Part shown: positions 1-8,650 of the stretch, in pieces
Numbering within the stretch: position 1 is the stretch's first letter
How the letters are laid out: each line of letters opens with the position of its first letter
Assembly (NCBI GenBank): GCA_045611845.1
Contig: JAZKXZ010000025.1
Coordinates: 186,001 to 250,000, forward strand
Source: Enterocola sp045611845
GTDB lineage: Bacteria; Bacteroidota; Bacteroidia; Bacteroidales; Paludibacteraceae
DNA: 64,000 bases
Reading direction: 5' to 3'
The notes under the pieces: model-generated
The model's database searches: none
The model's input: the letters and a program-made list of their open reading frames with translations, nothing else
What the model was told of the DNA's origin: nothing
Translations under genes and position numbers: made by a program

Positions 1-402
1 CTAAATTATGAGTGTGTGGCAGAAGCAATAGAATATGCAAAAAACAATCCTGCAATTAAGTCTATTTCTATTAATATGCACACTCCATTTCCTGGTACTG
101 AGCATTTGGCTCTGCCACAAGAGATAAGAGAAAAGGTAGTGGATACTGTGATAGCGTATAAAAAGAAAGGTTATCCTATTATGAACTCGGTGTCTGGTCT
201 TAAACTAATGAAGCACAACAACTTTAAGAAAGAATGCTGGGTGACAAACTTCATTATCCAAGATGGCACACGCTTAACAGAATGTGCAGGCAAAACTGTG
301 GGTGTTTGTGATAAGTGCGGGTTCTGCATGGCAGGGGAGATGCGAGCAGTGTTTAACTTTAAGCCTGATACAATATTGGCTGGTTTAAGCTTGAGGATGT
401 AA
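1..402 (+). CDS. Radical SAM protein, C-terminal part (5' end outside window)
   Basis: The frame is open to the left edge of the window, so only the last 133 codons are visible; the GTG at 16 is an internal valine, not a start. The visible part carries TPFPGTEH, then a Cys cluster CDKCGFCMAGE near the end. This resembles the region after the radical SAM barrel in HpnH-like/DUF3463 enzymes. The CxxxCxxCxxC signature that binds the catalytic 4Fe-4S cluster would lie outside the window, so the radical SAM call rests on the tail alone. The reaction and substrate are unknown. The gene converges on rpsA. Confidence 0.55.
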   Translation, partial: LNYECVAEAIEYAKNNPAIKSISINMHTPFPGTEHLALPQEIREKVVDTVIAYKKKGYPIMNSVSGLKLMKHNNFKKECWVTNFIIQDGTRLTECAGKTVGVCDKCGFCMAGEMRAVFNFKPDTILAGLSLRM

Positions 403-412
403 TTTGATCCAT

Positions 413-517
413 TTTAAAGGGTACTTTCCTCGTTGCCCTCGTCCTCAAAATCCTCATTTACGACTAGTAAACTCCGGTTTCTCAGACTTCGGGACGCCTA
501 GAAATTCCTCCTTTAAA
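413..517. repeat. Intergenic element bounded by TTTAAAGG / CCTTTAAA, copy 1
   Basis: The stretch begins with TTTAAAGG (413-420) and ends with CCTTTAAA (510-517), an 8-base inverted pair. Its last 29 bases (489-517) match 36806-36834 at about 27 of 29 positions, counted by eye. Both copies lie just downstream of a plus-strand gene that converges on a minus-strand gene. This copy has about 60 more bases between the arms than the second one. Function unknown; it could be a read-through stop or the relic of a small mobile repeat. Confidence 0.5.
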
Positions 518-546
518 AAGTATCAAATATAGTTGCTGTTTAAATA

Positions 547-579
547 AAAAAAGGTGAGTTCGTTTGAACTCACCTTTTT
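547..579 (-). terminator. Intrinsic terminator of rpsA
   Basis: A long perfect stem (547-561 with 566-579) and a GTTT loop lie 20 bases past the rpsA stop. A-runs on the left and T-runs on the right make it usable from either strand, so it may also serve the convergent radical SAM gene. Confidence 0.85.
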
Positions 580-598
580 CAGTATATTAATCTAATGA

Positions 599-2413
599 TT
601 ATTTAGATTTTTTAGAAGTTTTCTTTTCTGCTGCTTCTAGAGATTCTTTAAGAGCTGCAAGGCTTTCGATGTCACCTAGAGTAGTTTTTTCTACTGCAGG
701 AGCTGCTGGAGCTTCTTCTTTTTTAGCTGCTTTTTTAGCTGCTTTTTTAGGAGCTTCTGCTACTTCAGCTGCTTTTTGAGCATCTTCGAAAATGCGGCTG
801 TGAGAAAGAATGATACGTTTGGTTTCTTTGTTGAACTCAATCACTTTGAATTGAAGAGTTTCACCAGCTTTAGCTTGAGAACCGTCTTCTTTTGTTAAGT
901 GTTTAGGAGTTGCGAAACCTTCGATACCGTGTTCTAGAGTGATAACAGCACCTTTGTCCATTAGGTCAGCGATAGTACCTTCGTGGATAGTATCAACAGC
1001 GAAGATAGTTTCGTAGTTGTCCCATGGATTTTCTTCTAGTTGTTTGTGGCCTAAGCTTAAACGACGGTTTTCTTTGTCTATTTCTAGAACTTGGATGTCG
1101 ATAGTAGCACCTAGAGAAGTGAATTCTGAAGGATGTTTGATTTTCTTTGTCCAAGAAAGGTCTGAAATGTGGATAAGACCGTCAACGCCTTCTTCTAGTT
1201 CAACGAATACACCGAAGTTTGTGAAGTTACGAACTTTTGCAGTGTGTTTGCTAGCTACTGGATATTTAGCGTCGATATTTAACCATGGATCTTCTTTAAG
1301 TTGTTTGATACCTAAAGACATTTTACGTTCGTCGCGGTCAAGAGTTAGGATAACAGCTTCTTGTTTGTCACCAACTTTAACGAAGTCTTGAGCAGAACGT
1401 AGGTGTTGAGACCAGCTCATTTCTGAAACGTGGATAAGACCTTCTACGCCAGGAGCGATTTCAACGAATGCACCGTAATCAGCAACTACAACTACTTTAC
1501 CTTCTACTTTGTCACCAACTTTTAGGTTAGCGTCTAGAGCTTCCCATGGGTGAGGAGTAAGTTGTTTAAGACCTAAAGCGATACGTTTTTTGTCGTCATC
1601 AAAGTCAAGGATAACAACGTTAAGTTTTTGGTCTAGTTGAAGAATTTCTTCTGGATGTGTAATTCTACCCCAAGATAGGTCGGTGATGTGGATAAGACCG
1701 TCTACACCGCCAAGGTCGATGAATACACCGTAAGAAGTGATATTTTTAACGGTACCTTCAAGGATTTGACCTTTTTCAAGTTTGCCGATGATGTCTTTCT
1801 TTTGTTGTTCAAGTTCAGCTTCGATAAGAGCTTTGTGAGATACAACAACGTTTTTGAATTCGTGGTTGATTTTAACAACTTTGAAATCCATAGTTTTGTT
1901 TACGTAAACATCGTAGTCACGGATAGGTTTAACGTCGATTTGAGAACCTGGAAGGAATGCTTCAATACCGAATACGTCAACAATCATACCGCCTTTAGTA
2001 CGACATTTGATGTAACCTTTAACGATTTCGTCGTTGTCAAGAGCTTGATTAACGCGATCCCAAGATTGAGCGCTACGAGCTTTTTTGTGAGAAAGTACAA
2101 GTTGACCTTTTTTGTCTTCTAGAGACTCGATGAATACTTCTACTTTGTCACCGATTTGTAATTCTGGGTTGTAACGGAATTCGTTCATTGAAACGATACC
2201 GTCAGATTTGTAACCAATGTTTACAACTACTTCGCGTTTGTTCATAGCGATAACAGTACCTTCTGTAACTTCGCCAGCGTTGATTTGGTTAAGTGTTTGG
2301 CTGTAAGCCGCAAGTTGTTCTTCTTTGCTTATTGATGCGTTAGTGTCGCCGGTCACATAAGCGTCCCAATCAAATGATTCAAGTGGTTGGGTGTTTCTAG
2401 TTAAGTTAGACAT
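599..2413 (-). CDS. rpsA: 30S ribosomal protein S1
   Basis: S1 binds mRNA on the small ribosomal subunit and helps load and unfold messages. The 604-residue product has six S1 (OB-fold) repeats at roughly residues 50-115, 130-195, 215-283, 300-370, 385-455 and 475-545. Repeats 3-5 show the clear YGVFIDL...GLIHITDLSW type signature. The last 60 residues are rich in Lys, Ala and Glu, a charged tail common in Bacteroidetes S1. A TATCTTTG -7 element on the minus strand (2474-2481) implies a leader of about 55 bases. The gene appears monocistronic, with a strong terminator downstream. Confidence 0.97.
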   Translation of the reverse strand: MSNLTRNTQPLESFDWDAYVTGDTNASISKEEQLAAYSQTLNQINAGEVTEGTVIAMNKREVVVNIGYKSDGIVSMNEFRYNPELQIGDKVEVFIESLEDKKGQLVLSHKKARSAQSWDRVNQALDNDEIVKGYIKCRTKGGMIVDVFGIEAFLPGSQIDVKPIRDYDVYVNKTMDFKVVKINHEFKNVVVSHKALIEAELEQQKKDIIGKLEKGQILEGTVKNITSYGVFIDLGGVDGLIHITDLSWGRITHPEEILQLDQKLNVVILDFDDDKKRIALGLKQLTPHPWEALDANLKVGDKVEGKVVVVADYGAFVEIAPGVEGLIHVSEMSWSQHLRSAQDFVKVGDKQEAVILTLDRDERKMSLGIKQLKEDPWLNIDAKYPVASKHTAKVRNFTNFGVFVELEEGVDGLIHISDLSWTKKIKHPSEFTSLGATIDIQVLEIDKENRRLSLGHKQLEENPWDNYETIFAVDTIHEGTIADLMDKGAVITLEHGIEGFATPKHLTKEDGSQAKAGETLQFKVIEFNKETKRIILSHSRIFEDAQKAAEVAEAPKKAAKKAAKKEEAPAAPAVEKTTLGDIESLAALKESLEAAEKKTSKKSK

Positions 2414-2557
2414 AATGTTAATAAAAAATTAAAAAAATTAGTTGTTTTGACTTTCTATTTGAAAATCAGGGTGCAAAGATAATAAAAAGTTAGCAATTAG
2501 GAGTTAGGAGTTTTTTTTCTCTTTAAACCTAAATTTCAGTAATTTACCTATAAATTT

Positions 2558-5134
2558 TTATTTTCTTTTGCCTATAAGTTGGAAATATAGTTCTCTTACC
2601 CAGCAAACTGGTGATGTAACTAGGATAATAGTTAGCCATGTATTCAGAGAAAGTGGTTCTGTGCTAAATACTTCGCCTCCTACTTGCACAATAATAATGG
2701 TAACTACTAAAATAAAGACTAGAATACCTATAAACTTAGAATTTTTTAGCAATCCGTTGAAAATTGATTTGTTTTTGCCCACAACACGTGCATTGAACAT
2801 ATTCCACCAGTTGATGCACATATATGTGGCAAAGAAAATTGTAAGATTTATTCCTTCAAAAAAGTTTGCAAGTTTGTCTAGACCGCATTCTTTTAAGAAA
2901 TCTGTATGTTCCATGCCGAAAAGAATTGTTAGACATAGTGCCCAAATAAATCCGCCAAAACCAAAGATTGCTTTGCCTAAAGATTTGTTTATGATAAATT
3001 CTTTTTTGTCTCTTGGTTTGTCTAAAAGAACTTTTTCATCTGCAGGTTCTGATGCTAACGCAATGGCAGCAAGTGAGTCCATTACAAGGTTTATCCATAG
3101 GAATTGTGTTACTGTAAATGGCATGGTGATGCCAATAAGCGGACTAAATACAGCAATAAGACATGCTGAAATATTGATAGAAAGTTGCAGATATAGGAAG
3201 TTTTGAATGTTTTTGTAAAGTGAACGTCCCCATTTAACGCCTGTTACGATAGATGGGAAAGCATCGTCTAGAAGAACAATATCTGCTGCTTCTTTGGCAA
3301 CTGATGTGCCTGTGCCCATGGCAATGCCCACGTCGGCGTGGTTAAGGCTAGGAGAGTCGTTTACACCGTCGCCAGTCATAGCGCAAACATAGTTTTTAGC
3401 TTGCATCCATTGTAGAATGTCAAGTTTGTTGCTTGGTGTGCATCGGGTAATAACGTTAGGGAATGCACGGCCGTTTTGTGGTTTTTTGATGGCTTCAGCA
3501 AAGTCTTTTGCCTCAATTGCCCAGATATTTGTAAAGCCTGCTTGGCGAGCTATTTCGCTACCTGTTTTAATGTTGTCGCCAGTCATCATAACCACGTCGA
3601 TGCCTGCGGTATAGCATTTTTCAATGGCGATAGGCACGTCTGGACGAACAGGGTCTTCGATAAACCAAGTGCCTATGTATGTGCAGTTTGTAAGAGATTT
3701 GTCTGCTTCAAGCTCTTCTTTGATTTTGTTGAAATCGGTAGAATTGATTACTGCGGCAGAAATGGCACGACGTCCACGTTCTTGTTGAGTGGCTACTTCT
3801 GCAAGGTATTCGTTTACTCCTATTATTTTAGAAATTACTTCTGGAGCACCCTTGATTACCATGATTTCTTTGCCTGTTTTTTCGCTTTTTGCATGGGTCA
3901 ACATATATTTCCATGCGCTTGAAAATGGGATGCGATTTAGGATATTGTATTCGCTACGGATGTCTGTAGTGCCTTGTAAACCAATAGATTTTAAGATAGC
4001 AGACTCGGTAGGGTTGCCTAAAACAAGATTTTCGTTTGAGAAATTTGCGGTAGAGTTTATTGCACCTATAATATTAAATAGGTCTTCGTCTTCTTTCTTA
4101 ACACTTTTTTCTACCACTGTCATGCAGTTTTGGGTAAGAGTACCTGTTTTGTCGGTGAAAATTACGTTTACTGCGCCAATGGTTTCGCAAGCGTGCATTT
4201 TCTTAACTAGGTTGTTTTCTTTTGCCATAGTTTTCATAGAAAATGCAAGTGCCATGGTTACTGAAAGTGGTAAACCTTCTGGTACCGCGACAATTACAAT
4301 AACTACAGCGCCCATTAGGAATTCGATTTCTGTGAGAAGAAGTTCTAGATTCCATGCAAATTCAGCACCGCCTAGCCAGTGAAGTACGTTGAACATTACA
4401 AACATGCCGCCTGCTACAAAGAATGCTATATTGCTTATTTTTGAAGCTAGTTCGTCTAGTTTTTCTTCAAGTGGAGTTCTGTTGCCTGTTTCTACAGATG
4501 CAAGACGTGTGGTTTTGCCGATTTCTGTTTCGTCGCCAACTTTCACAACAATGCCTTCGCCCATACCTTGTTCTATAGTGGTGCCGCGAAGTAGTAAGTT
4601 TGGAGCAAAACCAGAGCCTGTATATGGGGTGTCTATTGGATATTTTGAAACACCTACAGATTCGCCAGTCATAGCTGCTTCTTGTACCTTCATATCTGTG
4701 GCTTCGTAGAGTTCTATATCGGCAGGAATTTCGTCGCCAGCAGAAAGTATAACTACGTCTCCCACAACAAGTTGGTCTTTGGTAATTTCTATTACATTGC
4801 CATTGCGACGCACTTTAACCATTTCGTAGTCTTTGTCGCTTTTCATGGCATCGAATTTCTTTTTGGCGCTATATTCTTGCCAAAAACCTACGCCAGTGGC
4901 TATTAAAATGGCTACAATAATGCCTATAGACTCGGTGAAGTTGCCTTCCATAATGCCAAAACCAAGTGAAATGGCAGTGGCAACAAGTAGGATAACTATG
5001 ATTGGGTCTTTAAATTTTTCTAAATAAAGTTGCCACCAAGGGGTCTCTTTTGGTGGTGTAAGAAGGTTTATGCCGTGTTGTTCGCGGCTTTTTAATACTT
5101 CTGCTTCGCTTAAACCTTTGTGATTAGATATCAT
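2558..5134 (-). CDS. Calcium-translocating P-type ATPase, PMCA-like
   Basis: Predicted inner-membrane pump that exports Ca2+ using ATP. The 858 residues have the full P2-ATPase layout: N-terminal cation-ATPase domain; actuator domain with TGES (156-159); ion-binding helix with VPEGLP (284-289); phosphorylation motif DKTGTLT with Asp328; nucleotide-binding region with KGAPE; the hinge TGDGVND; and a C-terminal set of membrane helices. PEGLP and the long C-terminal helical domain favour the Ca2+ type over heavy-metal types, and no Cys-rich metal-binding domain is present. A TACCTTTG -7 element lies at 5163-5170 on the minus strand, inside the start of a dispersed repeat region. Confidence 0.9.
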   Translation of the reverse strand: MISNHKGLSEAEVLKSREQHGINLLTPPKETPWWQLYLEKFKDPIIVILLVATAISLGFGIMEGNFTESIGIIVAILIATGVGFWQEYSAKKKFDAMKSDKDYEMVKVRRNGNVIEITKDQLVVGDVVILSAGDEIPADIELYEATDMKVQEAAMTGESVGVSKYPIDTPYTGSGFAPNLLLRGTTIEQGMGEGIVVKVGDETEIGKTTRLASVETGNRTPLEEKLDELASKISNIAFFVAGGMFVMFNVLHWLGGAEFAWNLELLLTEIEFLMGAVVIVIVAVPEGLPLSVTMALAFSMKTMAKENNLVKKMHACETIGAVNVIFTDKTGTLTQNCMTVVEKSVKKEDEDLFNIIGAINSTANFSNENLVLGNPTESAILKSIGLQGTTDIRSEYNILNRIPFSSAWKYMLTHAKSEKTGKEIMVIKGAPEVISKIIGVNEYLAEVATQQERGRRAISAAVINSTDFNKIKEELEADKSLTNCTYIGTWFIEDPVRPDVPIAIEKCYTAGIDVVMMTGDNIKTGSEIARQAGFTNIWAIEAKDFAEAIKKPQNGRAFPNVITRCTPSNKLDILQWMQAKNYVCAMTGDGVNDSPSLNHADVGIAMGTGTSVAKEAADIVLLDDAFPSIVTGVKWGRSLYKNIQNFLYLQLSINISACLIAVFSPLIGITMPFTVTQFLWINLVMDSLAAIALASEPADEKVLLDKPRDKKEFIINKSLGKAIFGFGGFIWALCLTILFGMEHTDFLKECGLDKLANFFEGINLTIFFATYMCINWWNMFNARVVGKNKSIFNGLLKNSKFIGILVFILVVTIIIVQVGGEVFSTEPLSLNTWLTIILVTSPVCWVRELYFQLIGKRK

Positions 5135-5180
5135 ATTTTTTTATTTGTTTTATAATATGGTGCAAAGGTAGGAATAAATT

Positions 5181-5282
5181 AGGAATTTTTGTGCAAGCCG
5201 AGTGCAAATAAGTTTACTTAATTTGCCGAGGCGCCGCCAAAAATCACGAGCGAAGCGAGTAACTTGTGCAAGCCGAGTGCAA
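5181..5282. repeat. Dispersed 85-base intergenic repeat, copy 1
   Basis: Bases 5181-5265 match 34135-34219 over the same 85-base length with only a handful of differences. The element contains GTGCAAGCCGAGTGCAA near its left end, and that 17-mer is repeated directly at 5266-5282. It lies between feoB-partner gene and the Ca2+ ATPase, upstream of the latter. It encodes nothing convincing; the short frame across it exists in both copies only because the DNA is repeated. Confidence 0.75.
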
Positions 5283-5285
5283 CTC

Positions 5286-5429
5286 CTAACTTCTAACTCT
5301 TCGTAGCGGGCAGTCTTTGGTGCAACAAGCACATTTGTTTCTGCCTCTGAAGCTGAGGTAAACTTTTCGCCCTACGAAAATGAGAGCGAAAAGTATTATT
5401 ATAGAAACTAATATCCATTGGATAATCAT
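5286..5429 (-). CDS. FeoB-associated Cys-rich membrane protein
   Basis: A 47-residue protein starting with one membrane helix (MIIQWILVSIIILFALIFVG), then a basic stretch and a Cys cluster CACCTKDCPL. This is the layout of the small FeoB-associated Cys-rich family, thought to assist ferrous-iron transport at the inner membrane. The ATG overlaps the feoB stop codon in an ATGA (5426-5429), the usual sign of translational coupling. A longer frame in the same phase reaches into feoB but has no family support, so the overlap start was chosen. Confidence 0.85.
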   Translation of the reverse strand: MIIQWILVSIIILFALIFVGRKVYLSFRGRNKCACCTKDCPLRRVRS

Positions 5430-7804
5430 AAGAATAGGCCTCCAATTTGGTATACTGCAAATGCTAGAACCCATGCCACGCCAGTGGTGTAAAGGGCAGA
5501 GAATAGAGCCCATTTCCAACTGCCACTTTCAGATTTTATTGCCATGATGGTGGCGATACATGGGAAGCAAAGCAAGATAAATACTAGGTATGAAAGTACG
5601 GTGGCAGGAGTGTAAAGTGGTGTACCATCTGCTCTTACTTCACTTTTCATAGCTGCTGCAAGAATGTTGCTTTCTTCTGTTTCTTCGTCGCTATCGGTGT
5701 AAAGTACGCTTAATGTGCTTACTACAAGTTCTTTAGCAGGAAGACCTGCAACAATACCGATACCCATTTTCCAGTTGTAACCTAGTGGTTCGATTGCTGG
5801 CTCAATAAATTTACCAATTCTACCAATGTAGCTTTGTTCTAGTTGCTCTGATGCTGTTACATTTTCGTCTTCTGCCATAGGGAAGTAACCTAATGCCCAG
5901 ATGATTACAGATGCAAATAGAATCAGTGTACCCATTTTCTTTAGGTATTGAACAGATTTTTCCCACATGTGGTGGATGGCAGATTTTAGGGTTGGCACAC
6001 GATATGGAGGTAGTTCCATAACGAATGGTGTTTCGTCGCCCTTTATCATAAAGCGTTTGAATATTCTGGCAGAAATCACGGCTACAAGTATGCCTAACAC
6101 GTATAGTAGAAGCATTACGCTAGATGCGTGTTCTGGGAAGAATATTTTTGAGAACAATACATAAACTGGGAGTCTGGCGGTGCAAGACATAAACGGAATT
6201 ACAAGCATAGTAATAAGTCTGCTGTGCTTGGTCTCTAGTGTTCTGGTTGCCATAATGGCAGGAACGTTGCAACCAAATCCCATTAGCATTGGCACGAAAG
6301 ATTTTCCGTGAAGTCCCATTTTATGCATAATTTTATCCATAATGAATGCAGCTCGAGATAGATAACCTGAGTCTTCCATTAGTGAGATAAAGAAGTATAA
6401 AATAAGGATGTTTGGAAGGAAAACTAGTACTCCGCCTACACCGCTAATGATACCGTTTAGAAGTAGGTCGGTGAATGGACCGGCTGGCAATACGCCTGCT
6501 AAGTATTCGTTTAGCATACCTACGCCTGCGTCTAACCAATCTTGTGGATATGCGCCAAGCACAAATGTGCATTCAAACATAAGCCACATAAATAGGATGA
6601 AGATAGGGTAACCAAGGAATTTGTTGGTTACAATAGGATCTAAAATATTGGTTAGTCCTGTGTTTTTTCTCTTTGGCTCTGTGTAGGTTTCGTTTAACGC
6701 TCCGCTAATGAAACCATATTTTGCATTGATGATGGCAGACTCGCAGTCTTCGTCTAGTTCTGCTTCGATATGAGGAACGGTTTTTTCCTTGTATGCTAAA
6801 ATTTCGTCTGCGTTGCTAAGTGTTTTTACAAAATCTTCTGCGCCTTTGTCGTTTTCAAGTAGTTTTACGGCAAAGAAACGGCTAGAGAAGTGGTTTTGGT
6901 AGTTGTCAGACTTCTTTATTAGCTTATTTATGTGATTTATAGCTATTTGAAGGTCGCCACCGTGGTTGATGTGAATGTGTTTTGTGGTAGCGTTTTTGCC
7001 TTCGTATGTGCTAATAACTGCGTCGAAAAGTTCGGAAATGCCACTGTTTTCTGTAAATCCATCTTTTGCCTGAGTAGGAATGATGGAAATACCAAGCATA
7101 TTTGAAAGTTCTTTATAGTTTAGTTTTGCACCGCTTTTTTCTAGTTCGTCGTACATATTAAGTGCAATAACCATAGGAATGTCCATATCTATGAGTTGTG
7201 TGGTAAGATATAGGTTTCTTTCTAGGTTTGAGGCAGATACCACATTAATAATAAGGTCTGGGTCTTGCTCCATAATATGCTTACGCACAAAGACCTCCTC
7301 TGGAGAATATGCGGTAAGTGAGTATGTGCCAGGAAGGTCGAAAATATTTAGGTGATAACCTTTATAGTCGATATTTCCTTCTTTTGCATCTACGGTTACG
7401 CCAGTGTAGTTGCCCACGTGCTCGTGTTTGCCAGAGGCAATGTTGAAAAGAGAGGTTTTACCTGCGTTTGGATTTCCTACTAGGGCAATGTTGATAGTGT
7501 TACCTTTCTTTTTGGCAATAGAGATTGGGTCGTATTCGATAGTGCCATAATTGTCTGATTTTATGGCAGTTTCTTTTTCGTTTATGCTAACTACTTCTAT
7601 AAATTCGGCTTCGTTTCTTCTAAGTGAAACCTCGTAGTCCATAATTTTGTATTTAATAGGATCTTTGAGCGGAGCGCCGATAAGAACTTCCACTTTTTGT
7701 CCTCTAACGAACCCCATTTCGATGATTCGTCTTCTAAATTTGCCTGTGCCGTGTACTTTTGCAATGATGGCACTTTCGCCCATTTTAATTTCTGATAAAT
7801 TCAT
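5426..7804 (-). CDS. feoB: Ferrous iron transporter, FeoA-FeoB fusion
   Basis: Imports Fe2+ across the inner membrane. Residues 1-75 form a FeoA (SH3-like) domain; the G1 motif GNPNAGKT is at 110-117, with DLPG as the G3 motif, followed by a helical region and a C-terminal membrane part with two Gate-type segments. The 792-residue length fits a FeoA-FeoB fusion, common in Bacteroidetes. I chose the ATG at 7804 (MNLSEIK, the normal FeoA beginning) rather than the in-frame ATG at 7834, which would overlap the upstream gene by 11 bases. The gene lies 19 bases after the outer-membrane protein gene and overlaps the small Cys-rich gene, forming a three-gene operon. Confidence 0.93.
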   Translation of the reverse strand: MNLSEIKMGESAIIAKVHGTGKFRRRIIEMGFVRGQKVEVLIGAPLKDPIKYKIMDYEVSLRRNEAEFIEVVSINEKETAIKSDNYGTIEYDPISIAKKKGNTINIALVGNPNAGKTSLFNIASGKHEHVGNYTGVTVDAKEGNIDYKGYHLNIFDLPGTYSLTAYSPEEVFVRKHIMEQDPDLIINVVSASNLERNLYLTTQLIDMDIPMVIALNMYDELEKSGAKLNYKELSNMLGISIIPTQAKDGFTENSGISELFDAVISTYEGKNATTKHIHINHGGDLQIAINHINKLIKKSDNYQNHFSSRFFAVKLLENDKGAEDFVKTLSNADEILAYKEKTVPHIEAELDEDCESAIINAKYGFISGALNETYTEPKRKNTGLTNILDPIVTNKFLGYPIFILFMWLMFECTFVLGAYPQDWLDAGVGMLNEYLAGVLPAGPFTDLLLNGIISGVGGVLVFLPNILILYFFISLMEDSGYLSRAAFIMDKIMHKMGLHGKSFVPMLMGFGCNVPAIMATRTLETKHSRLITMLVIPFMSCTARLPVYVLFSKIFFPEHASSVMLLLYVLGILVAVISARIFKRFMIKGDETPFVMELPPYRVPTLKSAIHHMWEKSVQYLKKMGTLILFASVIIWALGYFPMAEDENVTASEQLEQSYIGRIGKFIEPAIEPLGYNWKMGIGIVAGLPAKELVVSTLSVLYTDSDEETEESNILAAAMKSEVRADGTPLYTPATVLSYLVFILLCFPCIATIMAIKSESGSWKWALFSALYTTGVAWVLAFAVYQIGGLFL

Positions 7805-7823
7805 GTTTTTATCATTTTTATAG

Positions 7824-8510
7824 TTAAAAACCAATGGTGTAACCTATACCTATTAGGTGTGCGTACGAATCTATTGTGTGTGCAAATTCGTAATAGATTC
7901 CAAGTGTGTTATAATCGTCGATAGACCAATCTAGTCCTGCTCTGTAACAAATTTCGTCGTACCAACTTGATGGTTGGTTGTTTTCTGCTTCGACAGGCTC
8001 AGCGACCTGACGCTGTAGCGGGTTTGTCATTTCTGCGTAAATATAGGCAGAAAGTGGTGCCACAGGAATGGTGTATGCGAGTTCTAGTTTTGATACTAGT
8101 TGCCAGCTGTATGCCTTGTCTGCTGTGGCGTATGTCATTTGCGCTGTTTCTTGCAGAGAAAGTGAAAAGTCTCCTAACTCTACTTGTGGTATGGCAGAAA
8201 GTTTTGCGCAGTGCTCCATTACTTCTGCGTTTGAATAAAGGAATTCGTATCCTGCTTCTATCGCAATATTTGGATGTGGTGTGTAGGTGGCTGCAAATAC
8301 TGTTTTACAACCATCAAACAAGCCATTTTCTGGAGCTAGAAAGTTTGCAAATGAAATTTCTTCGCCTAGCGATAGTGTAACTTCGTCTATAGGAGAATAT
8401 TCTGCATAAACGTCTATCTGACCGCCAAGATTAGTCTCTTTTTCTCCACTTGCAAAGATAGATAAAATAGGAATAGTAATAAGTGTTAATGTAAAGAATA
8501 TTTTTCTCAT
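7824..8510 (-). CDS. Putative outer-membrane beta-barrel protein in the feo operon
   Basis: 228 residues with a Sec signal peptide (first ~20 residues, ending FASG), alternating aromatic/polar strands and a C-terminal Phe (IGIGYTIGF), all typical of a small outer-membrane barrel. No specific family is recognised. Its place 19 bases upstream of feoAB and its shared promoter suggest a role in iron entry, but that is inference. The peptide QVAEPVEA near residue 170 is encoded by a dispersed REP-like repeat (7988-8007) that sits in frame, apparently in a surface loop. The start at 8510 is about 45 bases after the predicted transcription start. Confidence 0.7.
   Translation of the reverse strand: MRKIFFTLTLITIPILSIFASGEKETNLGGQIDVYAEYSPIDEVTLSLGEEISFANFLAPENGLFDGCKTVFAATYTPHPNIAIEAGYEFLYSNAEVMEHCAKLSAIPQVELGDFSLSLQETAQMTYATADKAYSWQLVSKLELAYTIPVAPLSAYIYAEMTNPLQRQVAEPVEAENNQPSSWYDEICYRAGLDWSIDDYNTLGIYYEFAHTIDSYAHLIGIGYTIGF
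7988..8007 (-). repeat. REP-like 20-mer, copy inside a gene
   Basis: On the minus strand this reads GGTCGCTGAGCCTGTCGAAG. It matches the consensus GGTYRCTGAGCYTGTCGAAG shared with 33679-33698 and 38219-38238, which are both intergenic. Here it is read in frame as part of QVAEPVEA. Confidence 0.75.
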
Positions 8511-8560
8511 AAATGTTAAGGTTTAATTTGTACTGATTTTTGCATTTTTGTTTTGCACTG

Positions 8561-8592
8561 CAAAGGTACTTTAAACTCAACCTATGAGTCAA
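8561..8592 (-). promoter_or_regulatory. Promoter of the outer-membrane protein-feoAB operon
   Basis: Minus-strand TTGAC (8592-8588), a 21-base gap and TACCTTTG (8568-8561) fit the Bacteroidetes housekeeping promoter. Transcription would start near 8554. Confidence 0.75.
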
Positions 8593-8632
8593 TCCCAATT
8601 TTTTAGGTTTTTGTATCCCTATTTTTAGGGAT
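8592..8632. promoter_or_regulatory. Two palindromic operator-like sites upstream of the feo promoter
   Basis: A perfect palindrome ATCCCTATTTTTAGGGAT occupies 8615-8632 (8-base arms if the flanking T/A at 8614 and 8633 are counted). A degenerate version, ATCCCAATTTTTTAGGT, occupies 8592-8608 and touches the -33 box. A third version lies at the same position relative to the promoter of the hemerythrin/LuxR gene (9711-9727). Placement just upstream of -33 suits an activator. The binding protein is unknown. Confidence 0.6.
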
Positions 8633-8650
8633 ATATATAATAAGGTGTAG

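Noticed and set aside
1688..2122. 144-codon open frame antisense to rpsA
   Set aside because: Low-complexity Phe/Asp/Val-rich translation produced by the opposite strand of a biased gene; no start context or family.
3789..4382. 197-codon open frame antisense to the Ca2+ ATPase gene
   Set aside because: The sense gene is full length with all motifs; the antisense product matches nothing.
5150..5332. 60-codon frame with a twin at 34071-34289 (shared peptide SKLICTRxAQKFL)
   Set aside because: The likeness comes from the 85-base DNA repeat in both places, not from a conserved protein; frames differ at both ends and cover promoters.
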